The translations under genes were made by a program, and so were the position numbers. A DNA stretch of 24,709 nucleotides, taken from assembly GCA_036395835.1 (NCBI GenBank), contig DASWCW010000122.1, positions 1 through 24,709 on the forward strand. Direction: 5' to 3'. The stretch is from AP-16 sp036395835. Lineage in GTDB: Bacteria > Pseudomonadota > Alphaproteobacteria > Rhizobiales > Xanthobacteraceae. Below, one piece after another: positions 7,444 through 15,315 of this stretch. The notes beneath the pieces are model-generated. The model worked only from the letters and a program-made list of their open reading frames with translations, did not search any database and was not told where the DNA came from. Each line of letters begins with the position of its first letter. Position 1 is the first letter of the stretch.

Positions 7444-8637
7444 TCAGTATGATTTCGGCAATCCGAGCACTTTTTCGGCGATGAAGCAAAGGATGAGCTG
7501 CGGGCTCACCGGCGCGATGCGTGGAATCAGGATTTCGCGCATGTAGCGCTCGACGTGATATTCCTTGGCGTAGCCGTAGCCGCCGAGCGTCATCACCGCG
7601 GTTTCGCAGGTCTTGAACCCGGCTTCCGCCGCCAAATATTTCGCGGCATTGGCGGCGGGCCCGCACGGCAGGCCCTGATCGTATTGCCAGGCGGCCGAGA
7701 GCACCATCAGGTGCGCGGCCTCGAGCTCCATCCAGCATTCGGCCAGCGGATGCTGGATCGCCTGGTTCTGGCCGATCGGCCGACCGAACACCACACGCTC
7801 CTTGGCATAGGCCGTGGCGCGCCGAAGCGCCGCGCGCCCGAGTCCGACGGCTTCGGCCGCGATCAGGATACGTTCGGGGTTCAGCCCATGAAGGATATAG
7901 CGGAACCCTTGGCCCTCCTCGGCGAGCCGGTCCTCGACCGGCACCTCGAGGCCGTCGATGAACAGCTGGTTGGAATCGACCGCCTTGCGGCCCATCTTCT
8001 CGATCTCGCGCACCTCGATGCGGCGCCGGTCGAAAGCGGTGTAGAACAGGCTCAAGCCCCCGGTCGGTTCGTTCACTTCCTCGAGCGGAGTGGTGCGTGC
8101 CAGCAGCAGCATCCTATCGGCGACCTGGGCGGTCGAGATCCACACTTTGGCGCCGTCGACGATGTAGCGATCGCCTCGCCGCACTGCGCGGGTCTGAAGC
8201 TTCGTCGTGTCGAGACCCGCATTGGGCTCCGTGACCGCGAAGCAGGCTTTCTCCTTGCCGGCGATGAGTGGGGGCAGCATGCGGCGCTTCTGCGCGTCGG
8301 TGCCGAACACCACAACCGGGTTGAGGCCGAAGATGTTCATGTGCACGGCAGAAGCGCCTGCCATGCCCGCCCCGGATTCGGCGACCGTCTGCATCATGAT
8401 TGCGGCTTCCGTGATGCCGAGCCCGGAGCCGCCGTAGGCCTCCGGCATTGCGATGCCGAGCCAACCGCCTTCGGCGAGCGCGTGATGGAAATCGTGGGGA
8501 AAGCCGCCCTCGCGGTCGCGCGCGAGCCAATAGTCCTCGTCGAAGCGCGCGCAGATTTTCGCGATCGCGTCGCGTACCGCCTCCTGGTCGGGGGAGAGAG
8601 CGAAATCGATGGGAGTTACTCCGGTGCCGCGGGCCAC
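7444..8637 (-). CDS. Acyl-CoA dehydrogenase
   Basis: FAD-dependent acyl-CoA dehydrogenase of 397 residues with complete architecture: PEAYGGSGLG loop (65-74), flavin motif FAVTEPNAGLDTTKL (133-147, in which the usual GSD is GLD), IVDGAKVWISTAQVADR (159-175), arginine motif RVVFGRPIGQNQAIQHPLAE (281-300) and LGGYGYAKEYHVERYMRE (351-368). The C-terminal glutamate of short/medium-chain enzymes is replaced (RIAPVSPQ), but Glu255 in LNPERI matches the isovaleryl-type base position, so it should be active. The start is GTG at 8637; no better in-frame start was seen. It lies 42 bp upstream of dctP, so its acyl-CoA substrate may derive from the transported acid. Confidence 0.93.
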   Translation of the reverse strand: MARGTGVTPIDFALSPDQEAVRDAIAKICARFDEDYWLARDREGGFPHDFHHALAEGGWLGIAMPEAYGGSGLGITEAAIMMQTVAESGAGMAGASAVHMNIFGLNPVVVFGTDAQKRRMLPPLIAGKEKACFAVTEPNAGLDTTKLQTRAVRRGDRYIVDGAKVWISTAQVADRMLLLARTTPLEEVNEPTGGLSLFYTAFDRRRIEVREIEKMGRKAVDSNQLFIDGLEVPVEDRLAEEGQGFRYILHGLNPERILIAAEAVGLGRAALRRATAYAKERVVFGRPIGQNQAIQHPLAECWMELEAAHLMVLSAAWQYDQGLPCGPAANAAKYLAAEAGFKTCETAVMTLGGYGYAKEYHVERYMREILIPRIAPVSPQLILCFIAEKVLGLPKSY

Positions 8638-8689
8638 AGGTTGCCCATCTTCCCACAGACTTGCGAGTCCGGAAACGCGGTTCGGCAGG

Positions 8690-8873
8690 GCGCTCTTTTC
8701 CTCCTCTTGTGGGGAGGGTCGCGCGCGGAGCGCGCGGGGCGGGGTTTGACTTCACCCCACCCGATCGCGCTAACCGAAATCGGCTGGTGCCGATTTCGGA
8801 ATTGATGAATGCGCCAAGTCGGAAACATCCGACTTGGCGGCGCGATCGACCTCTCCTGAAGGGGAGGTACGGG
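8690..8873. repeat. Multi-hairpin intergenic repeat element
   Basis: Outer arms CCTCCTCTTGTGGGGAGG (8700-8717) and ACCTCTCC-TGAA-GGGGAGGT (8849-8868) resemble the arms of the element at 6219-6346. Inside lie two perfect hairpins: CCGAAATCGG (8774-8783) with CCGATTTCGG (8790-8799), loop six bases, and CGCCAAGTCGGA (8812-8823) with TCCGACTTGGCG (8828-8839), loop four bases. A GC-rich imperfect hairpin (CGCGCGGAGCGCGCG) sits at about 8721-8735. The block fills the gap between the ThDP enzyme and the dehydrogenase and contains no gene. No T-run follows the stems, so it is not a classical terminator. Confidence 0.7.
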
Positions 8874-10550
8874 TCACACCGGCTTGAAGCCGCGGTCGAG
8901 CATCACCTCGATCAGCACGGGGTCGCCGTCGGCGAGCGCCTTGCCGATCAGGTCCGTGGTCTCGGCGACCGTGCGCGCCCGCGCGGCCGCAATGCCGAGC
9001 GCGCGCGCGAGCGCGACGAAATCGATCGCCGGGTCGGTGAGCTCCATGCCGACATAGACGTCGGTCTGCGCCGCATGGCCGCGCAGCGCGTGCACCCGCT
9101 GCTTGAGGATGCGATACGAGCTGTTGTTCAGGATCACGAAGATCACGCCGATGCGCTCGTGCGCGGCGGTCCACAGCGCCTGGCAGGTATACATGGCGCT
9201 GCCGTCGCCGATCAGGGCCACGACCGGCCGATCCGGGAGCGCGAGCTTGACGCCGATCGCGGCCGGCAGGCCCCAGCCGATTCCGCCGCCGCGCAACCCG
9301 AAAAAGCTCTGCTCGTCCTCGCTGCGGATCAGCTCGCGCATGCCGCGACTAGACGAGATCGCCTCGTCGATCACGACCGCGTCGCGCGGCAGCATCTCGC
9401 CGATCGCGTTGAGCAGCGCCGTTGCTTCGACTGGGCTGCGCTCGGACCCGGCACGCGCGCTGGCTTTGAGCTCCTCGCGTGCGGCGGCAATCGCTGTTGC
9501 CGCCGCATCGAGCCGCTCGCGCGTCCGCATCCGCGCGCCGCTCGTCATGCGCGTGCGTACTGCGGCGGTGATCTCGGGCAGCGTCGCCTTTGGGTCGTCG
9601 AGAATCGCGACCTGTGCCGGATCATTCTTGCCGAGCTCCCATGGATCGATGTCGAGGTGAATGATCGTGAGATGTCTCGGCACTGGCTCGACCGGCGAGG
9701 GCAGCGAAAGCGTGAAGAGATCGCCGCCGACCGAGAACAGCGCGTCGTGCTCCTCGAGCGCCTTGCGCACCCATGGTGCCAATCGCACCATGGCGCCTTT
9801 GAACAGCGGATGCGAAGCCGGAAACGACGCAGTGTTGGCGATGCCTTCGGCGTAGACCGGCGCGCCGATCAGCTCGGCAAGCTCGACGAGCTCGGCGTGC
9901 GCCCGGCTTTGCGCGACAGCGTCGCCCGCGATCAGGAGCGGCCGCTCGGCTTGCGCGAGCAGCGCAGCCGCCGCTTCGATCGCCTCGCGATCGCCGCGCA
10001 GCCGCGGCGCGATCCGCGTTGGCGCAGAAAGCTCGATGTCCGCTTCGGCGTTCAGAATGTCGGCCGGCAGCGACAGGAACACCGGGCCGGTGGGCGGCGC
10101 CAGCGCGGTTTTCGCCGCGCGATGCACGATGCGCGGCAGGTCGGCAAGCCGATGCACCTCGGTCGACCATTTGACCAGCGGCCGTGCCAGCGTCGGCAGA
10201 TCCGCCCACAGGATCGGCTCGGTGACGTTGAAGCCCTGATCGTGCTGGCCGGCGGTGACCAGGATGGGCGCGCCCGCCTTCTGGGCGTCGTAGAGCATGC
10301 CCATGCCGTTGCCCAATCCGGGCGCCACGTGCAGGTTGACCGCCGTGAGCTTGCCGGAAGCCTGGGCATAACCATCGGCCATGGCGACGACCGCCGCCTC
10401 CTGCAACGCGAGCACGTAGCGCAGTTCGTCCTCGGTCGCGAGCGCGTCCATCAACGGAAGCTCCGTCGTCCCGGGATTGCCGAACAGGATTTCGACGCCC
10501 TCCTGCTTCAAGAGCTCCAAGAACGCGCGCTTTCCGGTCATGACGGGCAC
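8874..10550 (-). CDS. ThDP-dependent enzyme, benzoylformate decarboxylase / acetolactate synthase superfamily
   Basis: Enzyme of 558 residues with the three-domain ThDP fold. The N-terminal domain has GNPGTTELPLM (24-34), the cofactor-activating glutamate in LALQEA (Glu51), and VNLHVAPGLGNGMG (71-84) with His74 at the position of benzoylformate decarboxylase His70. The C-terminal domain has the cofactor motif GDGSAMYT...NN (448-476). The serine of GNPGSNE in benzoylformate decarboxylase is threonine here, and its second active-site histidine region reads LFSVGGDLF, so the exact reaction is probably different; decarboxylation or carboligation of a 2-oxo acid is the safe statement. Start GTG at 10550 has GGAGAG five bases upstream; an ATG three codons later lacks this spacing. 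It opens the catabolic cluster. Confidence 0.9.
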   Translation of the reverse strand: MPVMTGKRAFLELLKQEGVEILFGNPGTTELPLMDALATEDELRYVLALQEAAVVAMADGYAQASGKLTAVNLHVAPGLGNGMGMLYDAQKAGAPILVTAGQHDQGFNVTEPILWADLPTLARPLVKWSTEVHRLADLPRIVHRAAKTALAPPTGPVFLSLPADILNAEADIELSAPTRIAPRLRGDREAIEAAAALLAQAERPLLIAGDAVAQSRAHAELVELAELIGAPVYAEGIANTASFPASHPLFKGAMVRLAPWVRKALEEHDALFSVGGDLFTLSLPSPVEPVPRHLTIIHLDIDPWELGKNDPAQVAILDDPKATLPEITAAVRTRMTSGARMRTRERLDAAATAIAAAREELKASARAGSERSPVEATALLNAIGEMLPRDAVVIDEAISSSRGMRELIRSEDEQSFFGLRGGGIGWGLPAAIGVKLALPDRPVVALIGDGSAMYTCQALWTAAHERIGVIFVILNNSSYRILKQRVHALRGHAAQTDVYVGMELTDPAIDFVALARALGIAAARARTVAETTDLIGKALADGDPVLIEVMLDRGFKPV

Positions 10551-10613
10551 TAAAGCTCTCCGGAGTTTGGTCAGTTGAGGAGTGCAATTTTAGCGTACGA
10601 GCCGCGCGAGCAA

Positions 10614-11255
10614 TCAGCTTTGCGGCATTTCCAGCGTCCGCATGATCGCCGCCACCGCCTGATCCTCCGGCTTCGGCGAAGCGGAGAGGCCGGCCAAGGT
10701 CCCGGCCCGATCGGCTTGCGAACGGTTCTGGTTCATCTTCCACTTGCCTTCGAGCCGGTCGACCGTGAGCCGAAGACCCACGATGGCTTGGCTCATGCCG
10801 TGGATGAAGTCCGCGGGCGCATCCGATATGGCCCAAGGCTGCTCGCGGCGGGCTTCGTTCGCGGTGACGAGATCCTGAAGGTGCGCCAGCAACCAGTCCC
10901 GGTCCTCGATGGTTTCCAAAGCTCCATGCGCATGCACGACGACGTAGTTCCAGGTGGGGACCACCCTGCCGTGCTGGCGCTTGCTCTCGTACCAGGAGGG
11001 GGACACGTAGGTCTGCGCGCCCTGGAACACGGCGAGCGAGGCGGGCCTGCTGCCGAGCACTTTCCAATGCTGGTTGGCCCGCGCGACGTGCGCTTCCAGC
11101 GTGAACGCGCCGTTCGTCTGCTTGAGAACGGCGGGCAGGTGCGAAGCGAAATATTCGCCGTCGACCGCGGTGACCAGAACGGCGAACTGGATGTCGCGGA
11201 TCGCGCGGGCGAGGATGTCCGGCCGCTTCTCCTCGAAGTGCTGTGGAATATACAC
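10614..11255 (-). CDS. FMN-binding PaiB-family protein
   Basis: Protein of 213 residues matching the PaiB family (FMN-binding split-barrel, named for a Bacillus negative regulator of sporulation and protease genes). Family signatures in order: YIPQHFEE at the start, ASHLPAVL, GAFTLEAHVARANQHW, FQGAQTYVSPSWYESK, VVPTWNYVVVHAHG, and near the end LEGKWKMNQNRSQADR. Start: the GTG at 11255 gives the canonical VYIPQHF beginning and has GGGAG seven bases upstream, while the in-frame ATG at 11291 has no ribosome site. It lies 63 bp upstream of the ThDP enzyme and 80 bp downstream of the MaoC-like gene, and could be cotranscribed with either. Whether it regulates genes or is an FMN-dependent enzyme is unknown. 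Confidence 0.92.
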   Translation of the reverse strand: MYIPQHFEEKRPDILARAIRDIQFAVLVTAVDGEYFASHLPAVLKQTNGAFTLEAHVARANQHWKVLGSRPASLAVFQGAQTYVSPSWYESKRQHGRVVPTWNYVVVHAHGALETIEDRDWLLAHLQDLVTANEARREQPWAISDAPADFIHGMSQAIVGLRLTVDRLEGKWKMNQNRSQADRAGTLAGLSASPKPEDQAVAAIMRTLEMPQS

Positions 11256-11335
11256 TGCCGCGCTCCCGAACCTCGCGCCGGAGTAAACCATTTCGGCCGA
11301 CCGGTCTATGGCGGGAGGTCGCCGGCACGGCAAAC

Positions 11336-11824
11336 TTACGGGCTGGATCCGGCAGATTTGCGCAGCAGATATTTATGCTCCCCGGAGAGCACGAGGTCGC
11401 CGCGCTGATTGTGGATGCGCGCCGCCATGACCACCACGCCGGTCGTGCGCTGGGGCATGAGCGCGGTGATTTCCAGCTCGGGATAGAGGGTGTCGCCGAC
11501 ATAGACCGGCTTGAGGAACCGGCAGGAAACCTCGGTGAATGCGATCAGGCAATCGCCGATCGCGTGCGGAAAGCTGCCGGCCCCGGCCGCCGTGAACGCC
11601 AGCACCTGCAGCCCGTGCGCCAGCATGTCGGGATGGCCGTGCGCGCGGCAATATTCGCGGTCGTAATGGATCGGATGATTGTCGCCGGAGAGGAGCTGGA
11701 ACGCCGAGAAGTGCGCCGCCGTGACCGTGCGGCTCGGGTTGCGAAAGATTTCGCCGGCGCGCAGGTCTTCAAATCGCCTCGGCTCAGCCGCGGCAAAATG
11801 TTTTGGATCGAATGCCCCGTTCAT
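11336..11824 (-). CDS. MaoC-like hot-dog hydratase
   Basis: Protein of 162 residues with a single hot-dog domain of the MaoC / R-hydratase type, which hydrates trans-2-enoyl-CoA or related thioesters. The active-site hydratase motif is present as LLSGDNHPIHYDREYCRAHG (around 43-62), with the Asp and His that activate water, followed by MLAHGLQVLAF. Later segments (FLKPVYVGDTLYPELEI) are the usual substrate-tunnel strand. Start ATG at 11824 has GGAG six bases upstream; the ATG at 11836 sits too close to its ribosome site. It lies 99 bp after the copper operon and before paiB. An enoyl-CoA hydratase would fit the acyl-CoA dehydrogenases further downstream, but this link is inference. Confidence 0.9.
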   Translation of the reverse strand: MNGAFDPKHFAAAEPRRFEDLRAGEIFRNPSRTVTAAHFSAFQLLSGDNHPIHYDREYCRAHGHPDMLAHGLQVLAFTAAGAGSFPHAIGDCLIAFTEVSCRFLKPVYVGDTLYPELEITALMPQRTTGVVVMAARIHNQRGDLVLSGEHKYLLRKSAGSSP

Positions 11825-11923
11825 GCCGGTCTCCATGCTCCCGTGCGGGCCGAGAAAGGGCCGCCGCGCCGGCGCACAGTCTAACCTGGCGCGCTCTCGT
11901 AGGCCCATGCACCAAGCGCGAAC

Positions 11924-13864
11924 TCAGTGCACATGAGCGTGGGCGCCCGCCGAGGGCCGCGGCCGGCCGGGGGTGCGGCGGATTGCGGCAATCTGGTCTC
12001 CAAGGATTTCAAGCTTGCTCCAATCGGGCTGGCGGCCGGGAAGCCACATCGAGCGCAGCCAGCCGGATGCGTCGACGAGAAACTCGGTGCCGCCGATCTC
12101 GTCGGTTCCGCGATAGAGCGCGAAAGCCGCGATCACGTCGAGGTCCTCGGTCCAGCACAACGGCGAGGTATCGAAAGCCTGGAGTCGAATGACGATCGTG
12201 GTCTCGCGGGCCGCTTCGACCATCGCCAGTTGCCGCAATCTCGCGATCGATGCGGGTCCGGCAAAGACGAGATGCAGCACATTGCCGCGCAATTGATCGA
12301 CCGAGACCCTCGAGCCGCCGCGGCATTCGACCGAGAACTCCGGTAGCGGAAGCGCAACGCTCGTAGCATCCGCAGCCTCGGAAAGCCGCCGCGCGTCGGC
12401 ATTGGCGTGCAAAAAATCGATCAGATTCCAGTGTGCGGTCTCGTCGAGCACCGCACCGAACGACGGCATAGCCTCTCCGATCCCCTGGCTGATCCACCAA
12501 AACAGATCGCCATCGGAATGGCCGTAGATGTGCTCGGCGGCGAGATCGGCCGGCGGCGGTTCTAGATTTTTGGCGGCGGGACCGTCGCCGCGGCCCTGCG
12601 CGCCATGGCAGGAGGCGCAGTGCTCGGCGAAAAGTGCCCGGCCCGCCGCGATGGAATGAGTGGAATAGCCGGTCGGTGATACGAAAAAGCTTGTCGGAAA
12701 CGCTTCGGCGGTGAAGACGCTCAAGCGCGGTGTGCCCCACGCCAGCAGCGCCGCCGCTGTCGCCAGCATCGGCCAGCGCCATTGCTTCCAGCGGATCGCC
12801 GCTCCGATCGCAAGCATTGCGACCATGGCCCCCGCGAGCGCGCCGGCGAGCTCCAATCGGCCTCCGGGCTCCTGCAATGCATCCATGTTCAGACGCAGCG
12901 AAAACGGCCACCAGGCCTGGACGTGCGCGGCGGGCGGCATGGTTCCGAGCGCGCCGACGATGAGGAGAATGACGAGACCGAGGAAAAGCTCGATGAGACC
13001 GTTGTGCTCGATCGCGCCCAGTGCGGGGCCGCGCGGTTTGTCGGCACCGAACAGGCGCGGCAGCTCGTGAAACCGGTTCGTCGCCGCGAAAGAGACCATG
13101 ACCGCGAACAGCGCTACTTTGACGAGCAGCAGCCGGCCGTAGTCGGTGCCTACGAGACCGGGCACGCTGCCGACCAGGAAATAGGTGTTCACGATTCCGG
13201 TGGCGAGCAGAATGCTCACGCTGAGCACGCCGAACTGCGAAAATCGGCGGCTCGCCTCTGCGGCCATCGCCAGCGAGGACTCGTCGCCGTTCCCGCGCGC
13301 GAAGGCAAGGAGGAGCAACAGGGGCGGCAAACCGCCGATCCACGCTGTTGCCGCAAGCGAATGAATCGCGTCGGCGCCGAGCTGAAATCCGCCGGGTATT
13401 CCGGAGCCGGAACCGCCGTGGCCGGTCCATGCCAGGCTGCCGGCGAGGCAAGCGGCGAGCACGACGGTAACCGGCCCATCCCAACGCGAGCGCCAGTCGC
13501 GATCACGATCGAAGCGCAAGAGACAAATCGACAACAGCGCCGCGAGGCCGAGGCGAACGAGCGCATCGTTGCCGAACCGGGTCTCGGTCAAGAGCGTCCA
13601 GGGGATCGCTTGCGAGAAGAGCGCATCCCAGGAGCGCCCCGCGAGGTCGAAGGCCAGCAGCAGGAACCAGACGGCTCCGGAACCGAGCGCAAGCAGGAGA
13701 CTGATCCAGCCGATGCCGAGAAAGCGTTTGCGCAACGTAAGCGGCGTGCAGGGGCAGGTTCGGAATGCCGGCTCGCCGACGAAGAACAAGAACAGGAACA
13801 GGCCGGCAAAGCTCGCGGCCGAGGCGAAATGAAGCGCACGCGCTACGACCAGGGGATCGCTCAA
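11924..13864 (-). CDS. copD: CopD - cytochrome c - thioredoxin-like fusion protein
   Basis: Multidomain membrane protein of 646 residues. Residues 1-310 form a CopD-type copper-transport domain of about eight helices, with histidines in WTGHGG (His149) and DAIHSLAATAWIGG (His168). Two more helices follow (about 338-385), then a periplasmic c-type cytochrome with haem motif CASCH (416-420) and probable distal Met466 in EAMPSFG. Residues 505-625 look like a TlpA/redoxin-like domain without a CXXC pair (cysteines at 514 and 570 are far apart). The tail ends AHAHVH, a possible metal site. Start is TTG at 13864, chosen because GGAG lies six bases upstream and MSDPLVVARALHF is a normal CopD beginning. 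It is the last gene of the copper operon, 36 bp after copC. Confidence 0.9.
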   Translation of the reverse strand: MSDPLVVARALHFASAASFAGLFLFLFFVGEPAFRTCPCTPLTLRKRFLGIGWISLLLALGSGAVWFLLLAFDLAGRSWDALFSQAIPWTLLTETRFGNDALVRLGLAALLSICLLRFDRDRDWRSRWDGPVTVVLAACLAGSLAWTGHGGSGSGIPGGFQLGADAIHSLAATAWIGGLPPLLLLLAFARGNGDESSLAMAAEASRRFSQFGVLSVSILLATGIVNTYFLVGSVPGLVGTDYGRLLLVKVALFAVMVSFAATNRFHELPRLFGADKPRGPALGAIEHNGLIELFLGLVILLIVGALGTMPPAAHVQAWWPFSLRLNMDALQEPGGRLELAGALAGAMVAMLAIGAAIRWKQWRWPMLATAAALLAWGTPRLSVFTAEAFPTSFFVSPTGYSTHSIAAGRALFAEHCASCHGAQGRGDGPAAKNLEPPPADLAAEHIYGHSDGDLFWWISQGIGEAMPSFGAVLDETAHWNLIDFLHANADARRLSEAADATSVALPLPEFSVECRGGSRVSVDQLRGNVLHLVFAGPASIARLRQLAMVEAARETTIVIRLQAFDTSPLCWTEDLDVIAAFALYRGTDEIGGTEFLVDASGWLRSMWLPGRQPDWSKLEILGDQIAAIRRTPGRPRPSAGAHAHVH

Positions 13865-13900
13865 GAGATGCTCCGCGGCGGCTGCGCTCCTAGCCGCCGC

Positions 13901-14272
13901 TCATTGCCCAACCTGGAAGCTGAAGCTCCCTTCGGTCGTATGCGTGTCCACCGACAGCACGCGCCAATGGACCTTGTAGCTGCCTGGGCGCAGCGGCTTG
14001 AGCGAGACACGCATCAGGCTGCGGTTTGCCGGGTCGACACGCGCCCCCTGATCGACGCGGGCTCCCGCGGAGTCGCGCACCTCGGCCCCGCTGAACGCCG
14101 GCTCGAGATTTTGTGTGAACCACAGCGATATTTGGCGCGGCGCCGAGCTGACGGAGCTGCCGACGCGCGGCTCCGCACGGTCGAGAAAGGCGTGCGCGTA
14201 CGCGGGCGTGCCAGCCCATGTGGCGGCAAGAACGAGCGAAGGCAACACGGCCATGAAGGCAAGATTGCGCAT
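13901..14272 (-). CDS. copC: Periplasmic copper-binding protein CopC
   Basis: Small periplasmic cupredoxin-like copper carrier of 123 residues. A signal peptide ends at AYA, so the mature protein begins with His27 (HAFLDRAEP). Mature numbering puts Asp83 and His85 in SVDTHTTEG (residues 109 and 111 of the precursor), the three ligands known for the Cu(II) brace site of single-site CopC proteins. The Met-rich Cu(I) loop of classical plasmid CopC is absent. The ATG at 14272 lies 9 bp after the beta-barrel gene; copD follows after 36 bp. CopC is expected to hand copper to the CopD domain downstream, probably for uptake or cuproenzyme assembly more than for detoxification. Confidence 0.95.
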   Translation of the reverse strand: MRNLAFMAVLPSLVLAATWAGTPAYAHAFLDRAEPRVGSSVSSAPRQISLWFTQNLEPAFSGAEVRDSAGARVDQGARVDPANRSLMRVSLKPLRPGSYKVHWRVLSVDTHTTEGSFSFQVGQ

Positions 14273-14281
14273 GTTTCTTGC

Positions 14282-15307
14282 TCACGGGAACGGCTTTTGC
14301 GGGGCCGTGGCCGTTCCGAACAGCGGTTTTCCGATCGTGGTCGGGAAAATATCGTCGAGATAGAGATGCAGCTGCCCGATCACGCCGACCCCGGTTCCGC
14401 TCTCGCGATTGATGGGGATGATGGCTTCGACGCCGATCTGGAAATAGGTGCCGACCCAGATCACGCCGGGATTGACGGTCCCGGTCGTCGCCCAGCTCTG
14501 GCCGAAATTGTTGGCGACCGGCGTCCGGAACTGCGCTTCGATGATGGGGATCAGATGGTTGATGAAGTCGGGCAGCCCCAGATCGACCACGCTCGATTTG
14601 AGGTACGGCATGCTGTACTGCAGGCTCGCACCGTACACCAGGAACTGCGGATTGGGCGTGACGGAGAGGAGGCCGGTGTCCGGATCCGCCTCCGTGGTCG
14701 AAGGGCTGCTGGGGATCGAATAGCCGATCTGCCCGGTCAGCGCGACGGGCCTGATCCATTTGACGGTGTCGGGAAGGTCGCCCAACCCCTTGCCGAAGAA
14801 GAACGTCGGCGTGATTGTGCTGAACCGCTCGGCGCCGACCTGCGCTGCGCCGGTGCGGCCCCATTCGACCTCGACTCCCGCCGACATGGCGAGCTCGTGC
14901 GGCGCATCGCGCAGGAACTGATATTTGAACGTGGTCTCGAGATTCTGGAATCCGCTCGCGTTCGGGCCGCCGGGTGGCCTGAGGTGCGTCCAGGTCTCGC
15001 CGATGGAGATCCCGAAGTTTTCAGTGATGCGCTTGGAGAATTCTCCGGAGATGTCGATCTCCCGCGCCGACGGGTCGTCTCCGTTCTTGAACACGGACAC
15101 GGTGGGGAGCGACAGCTCGTCGGCGACGCAGGGGTCGTCGATGTTGAGGGTGGCCGGAAAGAACCGACCGCCGACGAAGCAATGGGCGAGCGCGTCGGAG
15201 GCGCCGAGCCAAAGCATGCCGGCCATGGCCATGCTTTGCAGCCCGACGCCGCAGACGCGGAGCTTGCGGTCGCGATGCCGTGGGGAACGAACTGTTTCGG
15301 TGCTCAT
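14282..15307 (-). CDS. Predicted outer-membrane beta-barrel protein of the copper operon
   Basis: Protein of 341 residues, function not recognised. A signal sequence follows a basic N-terminus, with a hydrophobic core at about 25-38 and likely cleavage after ALA (41), leaving mature HCFVGGRFF. The body is rich in alternating polar/apolar strands (for example ETTFKYQFL, FLVYGASLQYSMPY, GVIWVGTYFQIGVEAIIPI), glycine and aromatic residues, as expected of a beta-barrel. A Cys in the mature N-terminus (Cys43) and one at about 59 could pair. Start ATG at 15307 has GAG seven bases upstream; a TTG at 15319 overlapping the previous stop is less likely. Tight packing between PCuAC and copC suggests a role as a copper porin, which is inference. 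Confidence 0.8.
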   Translation of the reverse strand: MSTETVRSPRHRDRKLRVCGVGLQSMAMAGMLWLGASDALAHCFVGGRFFPATLNIDDPCVADELSLPTVSVFKNGDDPSAREIDISGEFSKRITENFGISIGETWTHLRPPGGPNASGFQNLETTFKYQFLRDAPHELAMSAGVEVEWGRTGAAQVGAERFSTITPTFFFGKGLGDLPDTVKWIRPVALTGQIGYSIPSSPSTTEADPDTGLLSVTPNPQFLVYGASLQYSMPYLKSSVVDLGLPDFINHLIPIIEAQFRTPVANNFGQSWATTGTVNPGVIWVGTYFQIGVEAIIPINRESGTGVGVIGQLHLYLDDIFPTTIGKPLFGTATAPQKPFP

Positions 15308-15315
15308 GGCGGGTC

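Noticed and set aside
7444..8637. Acyl-CoA dehydrogenase lacking its catalytic glutamate
   Set aside because: The C-terminal glutamate is missing, but Glu255 in LNPERI occupies the alternative position used by isovaleryl-type enzymes, so it is not a dead enzyme.
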